From Gammaproteobacteria bacterium (GTDB lineage: Bacteria; Pseudomonadota; Gammaproteobacteria; Ga0077536), in the NCBI GenBank assembly GCA_016209015.1, contig JACQWY010000060.1:62001-126000 (forward strand): a stretch of DNA of 64,000 bases, given 5' to 3'. Numbering within the stretch: position 1 is the first letter of the stretch; each line of letters begins with the position of its first letter. Position numbers and translations under genes: made by a program. The notes beneath the pieces are model-generated. The model saw nothing but the letters and a program-made list of their open reading frames with translations. It was not told where the DNA came from and did no database searches. Of the stretch, positions 50,558 through 59,816 are shown piece by piece.

Positions 50558-51567
50558 CGCACCACTTCGTGGACGAACTGCAACTTCGCGATCGCCGGGG
50601 CGGGCAGGACGAAGGGATACATGTCCGGCTGGCCCATCGAGCGGTTCAAGGCGTTGACCGCGACCGTGACCGGCATCCACGCGGCGACGATGCGCGCGAA
50701 ATCGCGGTCGCGGGTTTCCGGCAATTCGTCCGCATCCGCGACGCTGAGGCCGTAGGCCCGCGCCGTCTCGAGCGTGTCGCGAATGTGGAGATAATGCGCC
50801 CACGTCTCGGCCCAGTCCTCGTGCGGATGGGCGCTCGCGTAGGCCGAGACGTGGTGCGCGGTCCACTCCGCGGGCGCGCCTGCGGCGTAATGGCGCGCGA
50901 GCGCCGCGGCGTAGTCCGCGCTCTCGTCGCCGAAGTGCGCGCGGAACGGCGCGTGCCAGCGCGTGCCGTCGACGAGCGTCGCGAAATAGTAGTGGCCGGC
51001 TTCGTGGCGCAGGTGGCCGAGCAGGGTGCGATACGTCTCGCCGAACTGCTCGCGTATCCGGTTGCGCGCGGCCTCGTCCGCCTCGGCGAGCGCGAGCGTG
51101 ATGAGCCCCTCGTCGTGACCCGTCCTCACGTGACTGCCGGGCGTCTCGGCGAGAATGTCGAACGCGAGCGGCGGATCGGCGCGGGGATCGTCCTGTGCGA
51201 AGGGCAGACCGAGCGCGAGCAGCGTGTAGATCAGGCGGCGCTTCGCGGCCTCCGTGCGTGCCCACAGCGCGATGTTCCCGGGCACGCCGAGATCGGGGAT
51301 CGTGCGATCGAGCCGGCAGCTCGCGCAGTAGCGCGCCTCCTCGTCCGCCGGCACGAGCCAGTTGCACACGCCGCGCGCATCGTAGTTCGCGCACAGTCGC
51401 CAGGCGCCGGCCTCCGGCGCGCGGGCGAGCGTGTACGTCGTGCCGTCGCCGTCGAGCGCTTCCATCGCGAGGCGCGCCGGCGCGAAACCGACCGTGCGCT
51501 CGCATTGCACGCACTGCACGTTCTCGAAGAAGAGCTCCTGGCCGCAGTGGCAGTGGAAGCGTTGCAT
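50545..51567 (-). CDS. Putative zinc-binding metallopeptidase (peptidase Mx-like)
   Basis: 340-residue protein with an N-terminal treble-clef-like Cys part (FHCHCGQELFFENVQCVQCE and CASCRL near residue 80) and a C-terminal metalloprotease-type core: HExxH in LRHEAGHYYF and a third region HPHEDWAETWAHYLHI. This is the family of putative zinc-binding metallopeptidases with an N-terminal zinc ribbon. It is cytosolic by prediction and of unknown substrate. Its last codons (AGV-stop) and its TGA come from the adjacent GGGGTCTGA repeat. Confidence 0.88.
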   Translation of the reverse strand: MQRFHCHCGQELFFENVQCVQCERTVGFAPARLAMEALDGDGTTYTLARAPEAGAWRLCANYDARGVCNWLVPADEEARYCASCRLDRTIPDLGVPGNIALWARTEAAKRRLIYTLLALGLPFAQDDPRADPPLAFDILAETPGSHVRTGHDEGLITLALAEADEAARNRIREQFGETYRTLLGHLRHEAGHYYFATLVDGTRWHAPFRAHFGDESADYAAALARHYAAGAPAEWTAHHVSAYASAHPHEDWAETWAHYLHIRDTLETARAYGLSVADADELPETRDRDFARIVAAWMPVTVAVNALNRSMGQPDMYPFVLPAPAIAKLQFVHEVVRAGV

Positions 51568-51598
51568 GGTTCGTTGTCTCGCGTTCGCTTCAGTTTTC

Positions 51599-51726
51599 GT
51601 AGGTCCGTATTAGCCGCAGGCGTAATCGGACGTTCGTCGGCCCGTGTTGTCCATGCGCCGTCGGTCGCGGACGCGGTGTCGCGACGGGATGGAACGTCCG
51701 ATTACGCTGGCGCTGATCGGACCTAC
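51599..51726. repeat. GTAGGTCCG-type palindromic repeat, copy 3
   Basis: Complete copy: GTAGGTCCGTATTAGCCGCA at 51599, CGTAATCGGACGTTCG, then AACGTCCGATTACGCTGGCG and GATCGGACCTAC at the right end. It lies upstream of the metallopeptidase. Confidence 0.88.
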
Positions 51727-51816
51727 GGGATTTATGCGGTGTATAGGATGTGCCGACGAAGGAGGCGCAGCGGTCGCGGGATGGTTCGTACTTTGAAGAT
51801 CCCTTCGATAGGGGTT

Positions 51817-51909
51817 GGGGTCACACCCGCGCGGATAACTCGCGGGCGGGTGCGTTGCAGACTCGATGCTTCGGCGCGGGCGCGAGTTGTCCACACGGGT
51901 GCGACCCCT
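51817..51909. repeat. GGGGTC-core palindromic repeat with TTGTCCACA
   Basis: GGGGTCACACCCGCGCGGAT with AACTCGCG (51817) is matched by CGCGAGTTGTCCACACGGGT and GCGACCCC (to 51909). Same module order as the repeats at 22036 and 34631. Confidence 0.85.
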
Positions 51910-51918
51910 CTGGAAAAC

Positions 51919-52010
51919 GCGGTCTGATGCGCAGAGATGCCGCGCGCCCATGCCGAGGTCGCAAATCTGCACGGCGTACGCGCGCGCGGCGTCTCTGCGC
52001 ATCAGACCGC
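51919..52010. terminator. Long hairpin at the 3' end of the PLD gene
   Basis: GCGGTCTGATGCGCAGAGAT (51919) and ATCTCTGCGCATCAGACCGC (near-complement, 51990-52009; one mismatch region) form a stem of about 28 pairs around a centre. It starts one base after the PLD-gene stop on the minus strand, so it is well placed as a terminator or mRNA stabiliser. It may also be a distinct repeat family. Confidence 0.55.
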
Positions 52011-53399
52011 TCACAGCCACCTCCAAAACAACGTCGCCGCGCCTTCCTGCATGCGCTGCGGCAGCGAGCGGTTCGTCCAGCGTTCGAGCGTGATCTCGGT
52101 CGCCGCGTCGATATCGCGCAAAAAGGTCTCGGCGAGATCCGCGGTGAAATCGCTGTCGACGATGACCGCGGTCACCTCGTTGTTGTCGAGGAGGCTGCGG
52201 AAATCCATGTTCGCCGAGCCGACGAGCGCGACGCTGCCGTCGAGGACCGCGGTCTTGGCGTGGACGAAGGCGGCGTCGAATTCGTAGATGCGCACGCCCG
52301 CGCGCAGGAGCTCGCCGTACATCGAGCGCGAAGCGCTCAGCACGGCGCGCGAGTCGCTGAAGCCCGGCAGCAGGATGCGCACGTCCACGCCGCGCCGCGC
52401 GGCCGCGACGAGCGCTTCGCGCAGCGAGCTGTCGGGCGCGAAATAGGCCTGCGTGATCCACAAGCGCCGGCGCACGCCGTTCACCGCGGCGAGCAAGGCG
52501 CTCTGGATCGCCGCTTCCGTCGGGCCGCCCGGCTCGCTCGCGATCGCGCCGACGAGTGCGGCGCCCTGCGGCTTCGGCGGCACGAAGCCGGCGCCCGCAC
52601 CCGGCGTGGCGCTGCCGCCCGTGCGCGCCCAACTGTGGAAGAAGAGCGCCTGGAACTCCGTGACCGCCGGGCCCGTGATCCGCACCTGGGTATCGCGCCA
52701 GCCGTCCTCGAGGCTCTTCTGCCGTTCGTCGTCGGCGTGCATGCCCGAGCCCATGTTGTACGTGCCGCTGATGTTGATGCCGCCGACGAACGCGATGCGG
52801 CCGTCGACGACGAGCAGCTTGCGGTGATCGCGATGATTGATGCTGCCGTCGAGCACCTTGTCGAGCGAGTCGAGCGGCTGGAACACGCGCACCTCGACGC
52901 CCGCCGCGCGCAGCTCGTCGAACAGCGCGTCCTTCGCCGCCCACGAGCCGATGCCGTCGTAGAGCACGCGCACGGAGACCCCTTCGCGCGCTTTCTCGGC
53001 GAGCAGCGCGGCGAAGGAGCGGCCGAGCTTGTCGTCCGAGAAGATGAACGTCTCGACGTGGATGCTGCTGCGCGCGTCCGCGATCGCGTGGGCGAACTCG
53101 CCGAACGTCGTCGGCCCGTCGGTGAGGAGCTTCACGGTATTGCCCGCGACGAGCGCCGCGTGCGTCATGGTCTGGCGCAGGCTCGTGACGAGCGCGATGT
53201 CGGATTGCGCCGATGCCGTGCCGCGCAGGGCACGCGCCAGCAGCCGCCGTTCCTCCGTGCGATTCGCCGGGCCGTGCGCGCCGACGACGGGCAGCGCGGT
53301 TGCGGCACGCGGCGGGCCCTGGATGCGCGTGTCGGGTCCCGCGCAGGCCGTGAGCAATACCGCCAGTGCGAGCCCCGCCCACGCGGTGAATTTGCTCAT
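52011..53399 (-). CDS. Phospholipase D/cardiolipin synthase-like lipoprotein
   Basis: 462-residue PLD-superfamily phosphatidyltransferase or phospholipase. N-terminus: lipoprotein signal (LALAVLLTACAGPDTR, lipobox LTAC). Two HKD motifs: HRDHRKLLVVDGRIAFVGG and FVHAKTAVLDGSVALVGSAN, followed by NxD-type residues; both active-site halves are intact. This predicts cardiolipin synthase-like or phospholipase activity anchored to the envelope. It is divergent from the BON gene. The hairpin at 51919 ends it. Confidence 0.92.
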   Translation of the reverse strand: MSKFTAWAGLALAVLLTACAGPDTRIQGPPRAATALPVVGAHGPANRTEERRLLARALRGTASAQSDIALVTSLRQTMTHAALVAGNTVKLLTDGPTTFGEFAHAIADARSSIHVETFIFSDDKLGRSFAALLAEKAREGVSVRVLYDGIGSWAAKDALFDELRAAGVEVRVFQPLDSLDKVLDGSINHRDHRKLLVVDGRIAFVGGINISGTYNMGSGMHADDERQKSLEDGWRDTQVRITGPAVTEFQALFFHSWARTGGSATPGAGAGFVPPKPQGAALVGAIASEPGGPTEAAIQSALLAAVNGVRRRLWITQAYFAPDSSLREALVAAARRGVDVRILLPGFSDSRAVLSASRSMYGELLRAGVRIYEFDAAFVHAKTAVLDGSVALVGSANMDFRSLLDNNEVTAVIVDSDFTADLAETFLRDIDAATEITLERWTNRSLPQRMQEGAATLFWRWL

Positions 53400-53547
53400 G
53401 GGCTTTGTATCCCTTACCACGGGTCCGCCGCTGCAGGCCCGCCGTGCGGCGCGGCAGCGGCGCATCCCGTTGATTACTGCGGGAGGAGCATCAAATGGCA
53501 TGCCATCTGCAGCGTTGACTGCACGTTGATCAAGACAGGACATTGCC

Positions 53548-53874
53548 ATGAACCATTCATTGCTCAAGTCACTCGCAATCGCCGGCGCGCTCGCGTTCGG
53601 CAGTGTGCCGCTGCACGTGTTCGCCGTGGACGATTCCGACACGCACAGTGCGGGCGAGGTGCTCGACGACACGCTCATCACCACGAAAGTGAAGGCGGGC
53701 CTCGTCGGCGATCCGATCACGAAGGCTCATCAGATCTCGGTGGATACCTACAAGGGCACCGTGAAGCTCTCGGGCTACGTCGATACCGCGGAAGCGAAGC
53801 ATCGCGCCGTGCAGATCGCGCGCGCCACGAAGGGCGCGCTCGTCGTGGAGGACGATCTCACCGTCCGTCCGTAA
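53548..53874 (+). CDS. BON-domain periplasmic protein
   Basis: 108-residue exported protein with signal peptide (LKSLAIAGALAFGSVPLHVFA) and one BON domain (VLDDTLITTKVKAGLVGD, HQISVDTYKGTVKLSGYVDT). BON domains bind phospholipids or peptidoglycan, as in OsmY, and are often osmotic-stress induced. It is divergent from the PLD gene; the 148-base gap between them contains both promoters. Its end overlaps the end of the convergent PDE-EEP gene by 17 bases. Confidence 0.92.
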   Translation: MNHSLLKSLAIAGALAFGSVPLHVFAVDDSDTHSAGEVLDDTLITTKVKAGLVGDPITKAHQISVDTYKGTVKLSGYVDTAEAKHRAVQIARATKGALVVEDDLTVRP

Positions 53875-56293
53875 GCGCTGCGAGGCGCCCGTCGTGCGCG
53901 GCTTCGCCCGCCGCGGCGGGCGCGACCGGCAGCGCGAGCTCGACGACGAGCGGCAGGTGATCCGAGGCCCGCCGGCAGAGCTGCGTGCGCGGCACGTCTA
54001 CGCCAAGCACGTCGAGCTCATGCGAGGCGAAGACGTGATCGATCCGGCGCGTCGGCTGGCCCGCGAACCAGGTGCTGCGCGGCGTCCAGTCCGCGCGGGC
54101 GCGCTGCACGTCGCGGAGCAGCATGCTGAGCCGCCGCCACACGTAGGAACGTTCCCCCGCATTGAAATCACCGCACACGATCGCCGGGCCGAGCGCGAGC
54201 GCCGTGAGCAGCCATTCCGCGCCCGCGAGCACCTCGATCTGCGCTCGCCGCTCGGCGGCGGAGAGGCCGAGATGCGTGTTGACGACCTGCAGCTCGCGGC
54301 CGCCGCCCGCATCGATCGCCACCCACAGCGCACCGCGCGGCTCGCGCCCCGGCAGGCCCGGCAGGCGCTCCGCCTTCACGAGACGGATCGGCAGCGTGGA
54401 CAGCACGGCATTGCCGTACTGCTCCTCACGGAGCTCGTAGGCCGGATGGAAGACGTGCGACATCGCGAGCTGGGCCGCGATCTCGTGCGCCTGATCGACG
54501 CCCTGCGAGCGTGCACGTCCGACGTCGAGCTCCTGCAGCGCGACCACGTCCGGCCGGCATTGCGCGAGCACGCGCGCAATGCGATGCGGCAGCGTGCGCC
54601 CGTCGAGACCGCGGCAGCCGTGGACGTTGTAGGTCACGGCGCGCAGCGTGCGCCGGGCGCGGGCTTCCGCCGGGAGCGCGGGCGAGGTGTCGTCGCGACC
54701 GAGCTGGGCGAGCGCGGCGCGCCTGAGATCGCGGGCCCGCACGTAGGCCGCGGGGCGCGGCGGCAGCTTCGCGTCCGCGTCGAGGAGCGCGATGCCGTGC
54801 GTCTCGTGCGGCCCGTAGCCGCCGTGCGCGCCGTTCTCCATCGCGAACGTGTGCGGCGCGTCGCCCGCGCACCAGCCCGACAGCACGAGATCGCCGGCGC
54901 AGGGATGACGCACGAGGCTCATCACGTCCTCGATCGCCTCGATCAGGAACGGATGCGACTCGCCGAGCAGCTTCGCGCCGTCCTCGGGCAGCACGAGCAC
55001 GCCGGCGCGCGTCCAGGCGTGGATGCGATCGTGGTCGAGCGTGCAGAGCACCGCGGGCACGCCGGCTTCGGCGACGAGCTTCGCGGCGAGCGCGGCCTTG
55101 CCGTCGGGCGTCGGCGCTTCCGGGAGGTAGACGAAGCCCATCGGCCCCAACGCGGCGACGCGCACGCGCTCCGGACGCGCCGCGGCGCAGTCCGCGGGAT
55201 CGCGCGTGTCGTAGGGCAGGCGGCGGCGCAGCGTCCGCGCGCGATAGCTCGGCGCGGCCTCGGCCGGCGCGTGGCGCGGCAGCGTCTCGAGCGTGCCCGC
55301 GACGAGCGCCGCGACGACTTCCTCGATGTCGCGGCCATGGCGGAGCGCATACGGGGTCGCGCGCTCCTGGCCGTGATCGGAATAGATCCACACGCGATAG
55401 TCGCGATGCTCGGACGCCATCGCCTGGCGCCACAGCCGCGCGATCGTCCGATCGATGCCCTTCAGCGCCCAGTGCGCGAAGCGGGCGCGCGGCCCGCGCC
55501 GATGCGCCTGCTCGTCGTAGCCGACGAGGTTGAGATGGATGATCGGCAGCCCGCGGGCGATGTCGATGGCGGCACCGATGGCGATCAGCTCGCGCAGGCC
55601 GATCGACACCGCGACGCGCGTCGGCACGAATTTCAGCTCGTGCAGGAGATGGAAGCGCGGCCCGAGGCCGCGCACGAAGTCGCTGATCGCGATCGCGAAT
55701 TCGAGCGCGACGAGGCCGGCGACGCGGAGCACGCTGCCGAGGTTCGTGAGCACGAGCATCGCGAGCGCGAGCGGCTTCGCGCTCCTGAGCACCGGCCCCC
55801 AGCCGAGCGCGGCGACGCAGAAGTGGGCTTCGTCCTCCGTCGCGCCGCCCGTGAAGATGTTGCCGTAGGACGCGCCGCCCGCGAGCAGCGGCACGTGCGT
55901 CGTCCCGAGCCGCTCTTCGAGCTCGCGCACGGGCCCCGGATCGAGCATGCGCACGATTTCGCCGCTGTCGGGATGACGGAAGCTGAAGGCGGGCACGGTC
56001 GCCTTCTGGCCGTAGAAGAGCTCGGTCTGCACCGCGGGCGTCGTGCAGGGCACGCCGGCGTAGAGATCGTGCAGCACGTAGTGCTCGCGTCGCAGCAGAC
56101 GGCGCAGGAACGGCAGGCGGCCGGCGGCGAGCGCGGCGTCGAACTGATCCCGGCCGAGGCCGTCGATCTGGACGATGACGAGGCCCGGTGCGGCCGGGGC
56201 CGTCGCGCCCGGCGCGAGCTTCAGCAGGCGCCGCGCGACATCGCCGCGGCCGAGCTTCCGCCGCCAGCGCCGGAGCGTGCCGAGGAGGCTCAT
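53858..56293 (-). CDS. Fusion of a type I phosphodiesterase-like domain and an EEP-domain protein
   Basis: 811-residue fusion. Residues about 30-540: alkaline-phosphatase-superfamily/type I phosphodiesterase, with metal Asp in VIVQIDGLGRDQFDAAL, a candidate nucleophile Thr in VPCTTPAVQTELFYG, and IHLNLVGYDEQAHRRG plus IYSDHGQER for further ligands. Residues about 560-810: endonuclease/exonuclease/phosphatase domain, with AVTYNVHGCRG, VVALQELDVGRA, VVNTHLGLS, IVCGDFNAGERS and ASDHLPLVVEL. ATG 56293 overlaps the upstream glycosyltransferase stop (ATGA). It is the last gene of a four-gene operon. Probable role: hydrolysis of phosphodiester bonds in lipid or glycan head groups; unproven. Confidence 0.88.
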   Translation of the reverse strand: MSLLGTLRRWRRKLGRGDVARRLLKLAPGATAPAAPGLVIVQIDGLGRDQFDAALAAGRLPFLRRLLRREHYVLHDLYAGVPCTTPAVQTELFYGQKATVPAFSFRHPDSGEIVRMLDPGPVRELEERLGTTHVPLLAGGASYGNIFTGGATEDEAHFCVAALGWGPVLRSAKPLALAMLVLTNLGSVLRVAGLVALEFAIAISDFVRGLGPRFHLLHELKFVPTRVAVSIGLRELIAIGAAIDIARGLPIIHLNLVGYDEQAHRRGPRARFAHWALKGIDRTIARLWRQAMASEHRDYRVWIYSDHGQERATPYALRHGRDIEEVVAALVAGTLETLPRHAPAEAAPSYRARTLRRRLPYDTRDPADCAAARPERVRVAALGPMGFVYLPEAPTPDGKAALAAKLVAEAGVPAVLCTLDHDRIHAWTRAGVLVLPEDGAKLLGESHPFLIEAIEDVMSLVRHPCAGDLVLSGWCAGDAPHTFAMENGAHGGYGPHETHGIALLDADAKLPPRPAAYVRARDLRRAALAQLGRDDTSPALPAEARARRTLRAVTYNVHGCRGLDGRTLPHRIARVLAQCRPDVVALQELDVGRARSQGVDQAHEIAAQLAMSHVFHPAYELREEQYGNAVLSTLPIRLVKAERLPGLPGREPRGALWVAIDAGGGRELQVVNTHLGLSAAERRAQIEVLAGAEWLLTALALGPAIVCGDFNAGERSYVWRRLSMLLRDVQRARADWTPRSTWFAGQPTRRIDHVFASHELDVLGVDVPRTQLCRRASDHLPLVVELALPVAPAAAGEAAHDGRLAALTDGR

Positions 56294-57591
56294 CCGCCCG
56301 CGCCGGCCGCCGGCACCGGCGGCAGCTCGTCGCTCGCCAGCGCCTGGCCCGCCGCGCCCGCGATGCCCTTCAGCACTGTCCACTCCGCGCTGATGCGGTT
56401 GATCGCATCGTCCCACAGCGCATAGGCGGACTTCTCCGGCGCTTCGAACTCGCGCGTCACCGCCGCGTAGATCCCGAGCGCGCGCGCCGCGCAGCGCGGC
56501 AGGGCGTAACGCACGGCCGTCGCGCGGGCCTGGCGCCGCAGCTTCAGCCGATCCGGGGGATCGAGCTTTGCGCACCAGGCGAGCGCCTGCACGAAGGCCT
56601 CCTCGTTCTCGTGCGCGAGGAGGCGTCCGTTGCGGCGATCCGCGACCACTTCGCGTGCGCCCGGCGCGTCGAGCGCGACGACCGGCACGGAGGCGGCCAT
56701 GGCCTCGGTCAGCACCATGCCCTGGGTCTCGGTCTTCGAGGCGAACGCGAAGACGTCCATCGCGCGATACGCGCTCACGAGCAGCGGATGATCGAAGCTG
56801 CCGAGGAGGTGCGCGCGGCCGGCGACGCGGTGCGCCTGGAAGCGCTTGCGCATGTCGGCGACACAAGGCCCGCTGCCGACGACGAGCGCGACGGCGCGCG
56901 GCTCGCGGGCGAGGAAGCCGGCGATGCAGCGCGTGAGGAACCCGAGGTTCTTCTCCGGCGCGAGGCGGCCGACGTGGCCGACGACGAACGCCTCGCGCGG
57001 GATGCCGAGCGCGGCGCGGAAGCCGCGGCCGTGGCCCTGCGTGAAGTGCTCCGTGCGCACGCCCGTCGGCAGGATTTCGATCGGCACCGTCACGCCGCGC
57101 GCGACGAGCGTCGCCGCGACGCTCTCGCTCGGCGCGAACACGCGATGGCAGTTGTTCGCGTAGTGCGTCGAGAGCGTCGCGACGAAGCGCTTCAGGAGCG
57201 GCGAATCGACCGGCACGTAATGCGTGTACTCCTCGTACATCGTGTGATGCGTGAACACGAGCGGGATCGCGTACTGCCGGGCGAGCCTGAGCGCTGCCGA
57301 GCCGACGAGGAAGGGATGGTGGGAATGGAGGATTTCGGGCTGGAACCGCTCGACGGCCTCGGTGAGCCGGCCGCTGTCCGGCAGCATCATCGAGAAATCG
57401 CTGCCGTTGAAGTTCTGCACGGCCGAGACGCGCACGACGCCCTGCTCGTCGGGATCGACGCCCGCGAACTCGGGCGCGACGACGAGCACGTCGTGACCCT
57501 GCGCGCGATACGCGTCCGTGAACGCCGCGACCGAGCGCGCGACGCCGCCGACGTGCGGCAGGTAGGTGTTCGTCATCATCATGATGCGCAT
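56290..57591 (-). CDS. GT4-type glycosyltransferase
   Basis: 433-residue GT-B retaining glycosyltransferase. N-terminal part: MMMTNTYLPHVGGVARSVAA and FTHHTMYEEYTHYVP; C-terminal nucleotide-sugar domain: VGHVGRLAPEKNLGFLTRCI and the E-x7-E motif ETQGMVLTE. The pattern is that of the mannosyl- or diacylglycerol glucosyltransferases of the GT4 family. Its ATG 57591 overlaps the preceding glycosidase end by 13 bases and its stop overlaps the next start, so translation is coupled. Confidence 0.92.
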   Translation of the reverse strand: MRIMMMTNTYLPHVGGVARSVAAFTDAYRAQGHDVLVVAPEFAGVDPDEQGVVRVSAVQNFNGSDFSMMLPDSGRLTEAVERFQPEILHSHHPFLVGSAALRLARQYAIPLVFTHHTMYEEYTHYVPVDSPLLKRFVATLSTHYANNCHRVFAPSESVAATLVARGVTVPIEILPTGVRTEHFTQGHGRGFRAALGIPREAFVVGHVGRLAPEKNLGFLTRCIAGFLAREPRAVALVVGSGPCVADMRKRFQAHRVAGRAHLLGSFDHPLLVSAYRAMDVFAFASKTETQGMVLTEAMAASVPVVALDAPGAREVVADRRNGRLLAHENEEAFVQALAWCAKLDPPDRLKLRRQARATAVRYALPRCAARALGIYAAVTREFEAPEKSAYALWDDAINRISAEWTVLKGIAGAAGQALASDELPPVPAAGAGG

Positions 57592-59816
57592 GCGGCGCGC
57601 CTCCGGAGCGTGATGCCCGCGCAGTCCGCGGCGGCGACGACCTGCTCGCAGCCGGGCAGCGCGCAGTGGATCGCGGGCGGCGTGCCGCGCCAGTCCGCTT
57701 CCCAGGTGACGTGCGGCGCGTCCGCGGGGCCGCTGATCCCGACCGTGATCGCGCCGAAGCGCGTGAGCGTCGGACCGAAGCCGAGCGGCCGTCCGCCGAG
57801 CCAGACCGCGGGCAGGCCCGAGCCCAGCACGAGCCGGTCGTCCTCCTCGCGCACGAAGCAGTTGCGCACGTACAGCACCCATTCCGCCGCGGCCCAGCCG
57901 TGCTGGCCGTCGCCCATGCAGCCGCCGCCGTTGCGCGGGTGCACGGCCTCGGGCCACTGGCCCGTCGGCGAGGCGAGGTTCATGACCGTGGCCGCGAGCT
58001 CGGCGTGGCGCGCATCGCCGGCGCGCAGCCACACCTGCGCGAGGTGCAGGGTGAGATAGGGATTGATGCCGGAGTGGATGATGTCCTGGAAGAACCCGCC
58101 GCCGACGAGACAGTGCTGATGCAGGAACTCCGCGGTGTCGAGCAGCCGCGGATCGCGCGGGCCGAACGAGGCGAGCGGATAGCCCGCGGCGAGCGAGCCG
58201 ACGGCGCCGCCGTCGAGCCGGCGATAGGGCGAGGCCGGCATCGCGGGCCGGCCGAGACGCGCGGCCGACGTCGCGAGGCTGCGATCGAGCGCGGCGGCGA
58301 ACGCGTTCGCGTCGCGCGTGCAGCGTGCCGCGCCCGCCGGGTCGCCGGTCTCGAGCAGCGTCGCGGCTGCGCGCAGGCCCGCGACGCCCCAGAAATCGTC
58401 CCAGTAGTAATAGTCGTTCGGGCCGAGATGCTCGGCACTGAAACCCGCGGGCAACAGGCCCGCATGCGGCGCATCGCCGTCCGGCGCACGCTTGCGCGCG
58501 ATCCACTGCGCGCCGCGACGCACGGCGCCGAGCGTGTCGCGATCCGGCGTGCGCCCCGTGAGCGCCGCGTAGCGCGCGAGGATCCAGATCGCCTCGCCGT
58601 TCGAATCCCACTCGCCGTCCTGCGAGCAGAAATAGCCCTGCAGCGTCTGGCGCGCGGGAAAGCGGGCGAGGGCGCGCGCGGCGCGCGCAGTCAGACCGAG
58701 CGCGAGCAGTGCATCGATGAGGAACGCCGCGTCGCGATACCAGAACCGGCGATACGTGTACGGCCCCGGATAGACCTCCTCCGGCGAGAGCAGGACGAGC
58801 GTGCGTTGCGCCGCCTCGAACAGGAACGCGAAGCGCGGATCCGGCACGTCGAGCGCGCACGCGCCCTCGAGTGCGCGCGGCCAGTCGAGCGGCGGCGCCG
58901 CCGGGGTGCCGACCGGCGTGCGCAGCGGGCCCTCGACGCGGATGCTGCGGGCATGCGCGCCGTCGAGGCGGAAGCCCGCGGCGGCCGTCGCCATGCCCTG
59001 CGCGCAGCTCACCGCGGCGTGCTCGCCGCGGCGTTCGTCCCAGGTCGTGTAGATGTCGCCCTCGGCATAACGCGAGACGAGATGCAGATCCGGCCGCACG
59101 TTGAGCTCGAGCCCGTCCTGACCGTTCACGATCCAGCGCCGGCCCTCGAGTCGCACGTCCGTGATGAACGAGACGCCCTCGGGATTGAACGGCCGGAGCG
59201 CGACGACGAGCCAGGCCGCGGCCGGGCCCTCGGCTTCGCAGCTCACGCGAAAGCGCGGCGCGCCGTCGACGACGATGCCTTCCGCGCGGACTTCGAGCGC
59301 GAGCTCGCGGCCCAGGCGCGTACGCGTGACGACGGCGGGAGCGGGCGCGAGCTCGAGCGTCTGCACGACGTCGTCGGCGTAGGCGGGAATGAGCCATTGA
59401 CCGTGCGCGTCGCGCAGCCACACGTCGATCGACCAGCCGTCCCAGTAGGGCGTGACGAGGCCGGCCGGGTCGACGATCGCGAAGGCGTCGACGTCCGGCA
59501 CGCCGCAGGCCGTCCAGTTGCGATGCGTGAGGTTGATGTGGGTGAGCGCGAAGGCGCGCGGCACGAACGAGACGTCGTGGGGGTCGTATTGCCGGCGCAC
59601 CCAGTACGGCCAGCGCCAGTCGAGATTGTGCTGGATGACGCGGGCGTTGATGAGGCCGCGGGCGTGCATCATCACGCCCGCGCGCAAGAGCTCGATCGGA
59701 TACTCGACCTCGGAGGGCTGGCCGAACTGGCGGAGCTTCTTCAGCAGCCCCGTCGGATCCATGAAGCCCTGCGCGATCGCGGCGCGGCGCAGCAGCGATT
59801 GCCACGGCCATCTCAC
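57579..59816 (-). CDS. Six-hairpin glycosidase-like protein (glycogen-debranching/glucoamylase-like)
   Basis: 745-residue putative glycosidase with an N-terminal beta region (about 1-300) and a C-terminal (alpha/alpha)6-type part (about 320-680): YTYRRFWYRDAAFLIDALLA, DGEWDSNGEAIWILARYAAL and PNDYYYWDDFWGVAGLRAAA are barrel motifs like those of GH15/GH63 and amylo-glucosidases. No signal peptide. GTG start 59816 overlaps the VTT stop (GTGA). The substrate is unknown; context suggests trimming of a lipid- or nucleotide-linked glycan. Confidence 0.82.
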   Translation of the reverse strand: MRWPWQSLLRRAAIAQGFMDPTGLLKKLRQFGQPSEVEYPIELLRAGVMMHARGLINARVIQHNLDWRWPYWVRRQYDPHDVSFVPRAFALTHINLTHRNWTACGVPDVDAFAIVDPAGLVTPYWDGWSIDVWLRDAHGQWLIPAYADDVVQTLELAPAPAVVTRTRLGRELALEVRAEGIVVDGAPRFRVSCEAEGPAAAWLVVALRPFNPEGVSFITDVRLEGRRWIVNGQDGLELNVRPDLHLVSRYAEGDIYTTWDERRGEHAAVSCAQGMATAAAGFRLDGAHARSIRVEGPLRTPVGTPAAPPLDWPRALEGACALDVPDPRFAFLFEAAQRTLVLLSPEEVYPGPYTYRRFWYRDAAFLIDALLALGLTARAARALARFPARQTLQGYFCSQDGEWDSNGEAIWILARYAALTGRTPDRDTLGAVRRGAQWIARKRAPDGDAPHAGLLPAGFSAEHLGPNDYYYWDDFWGVAGLRAAATLLETGDPAGAARCTRDANAFAAALDRSLATSAARLGRPAMPASPYRRLDGGAVGSLAAGYPLASFGPRDPRLLDTAEFLHQHCLVGGGFFQDIIHSGINPYLTLHLAQVWLRAGDARHAELAATVMNLASPTGQWPEAVHPRNGGGCMGDGQHGWAAAEWVLYVRNCFVREEDDRLVLGSGLPAVWLGGRPLGFGPTLTRFGAITVGISGPADAPHVTWEADWRGTPPAIHCALPGCEQVVAAADCAGITLRRRAACAS

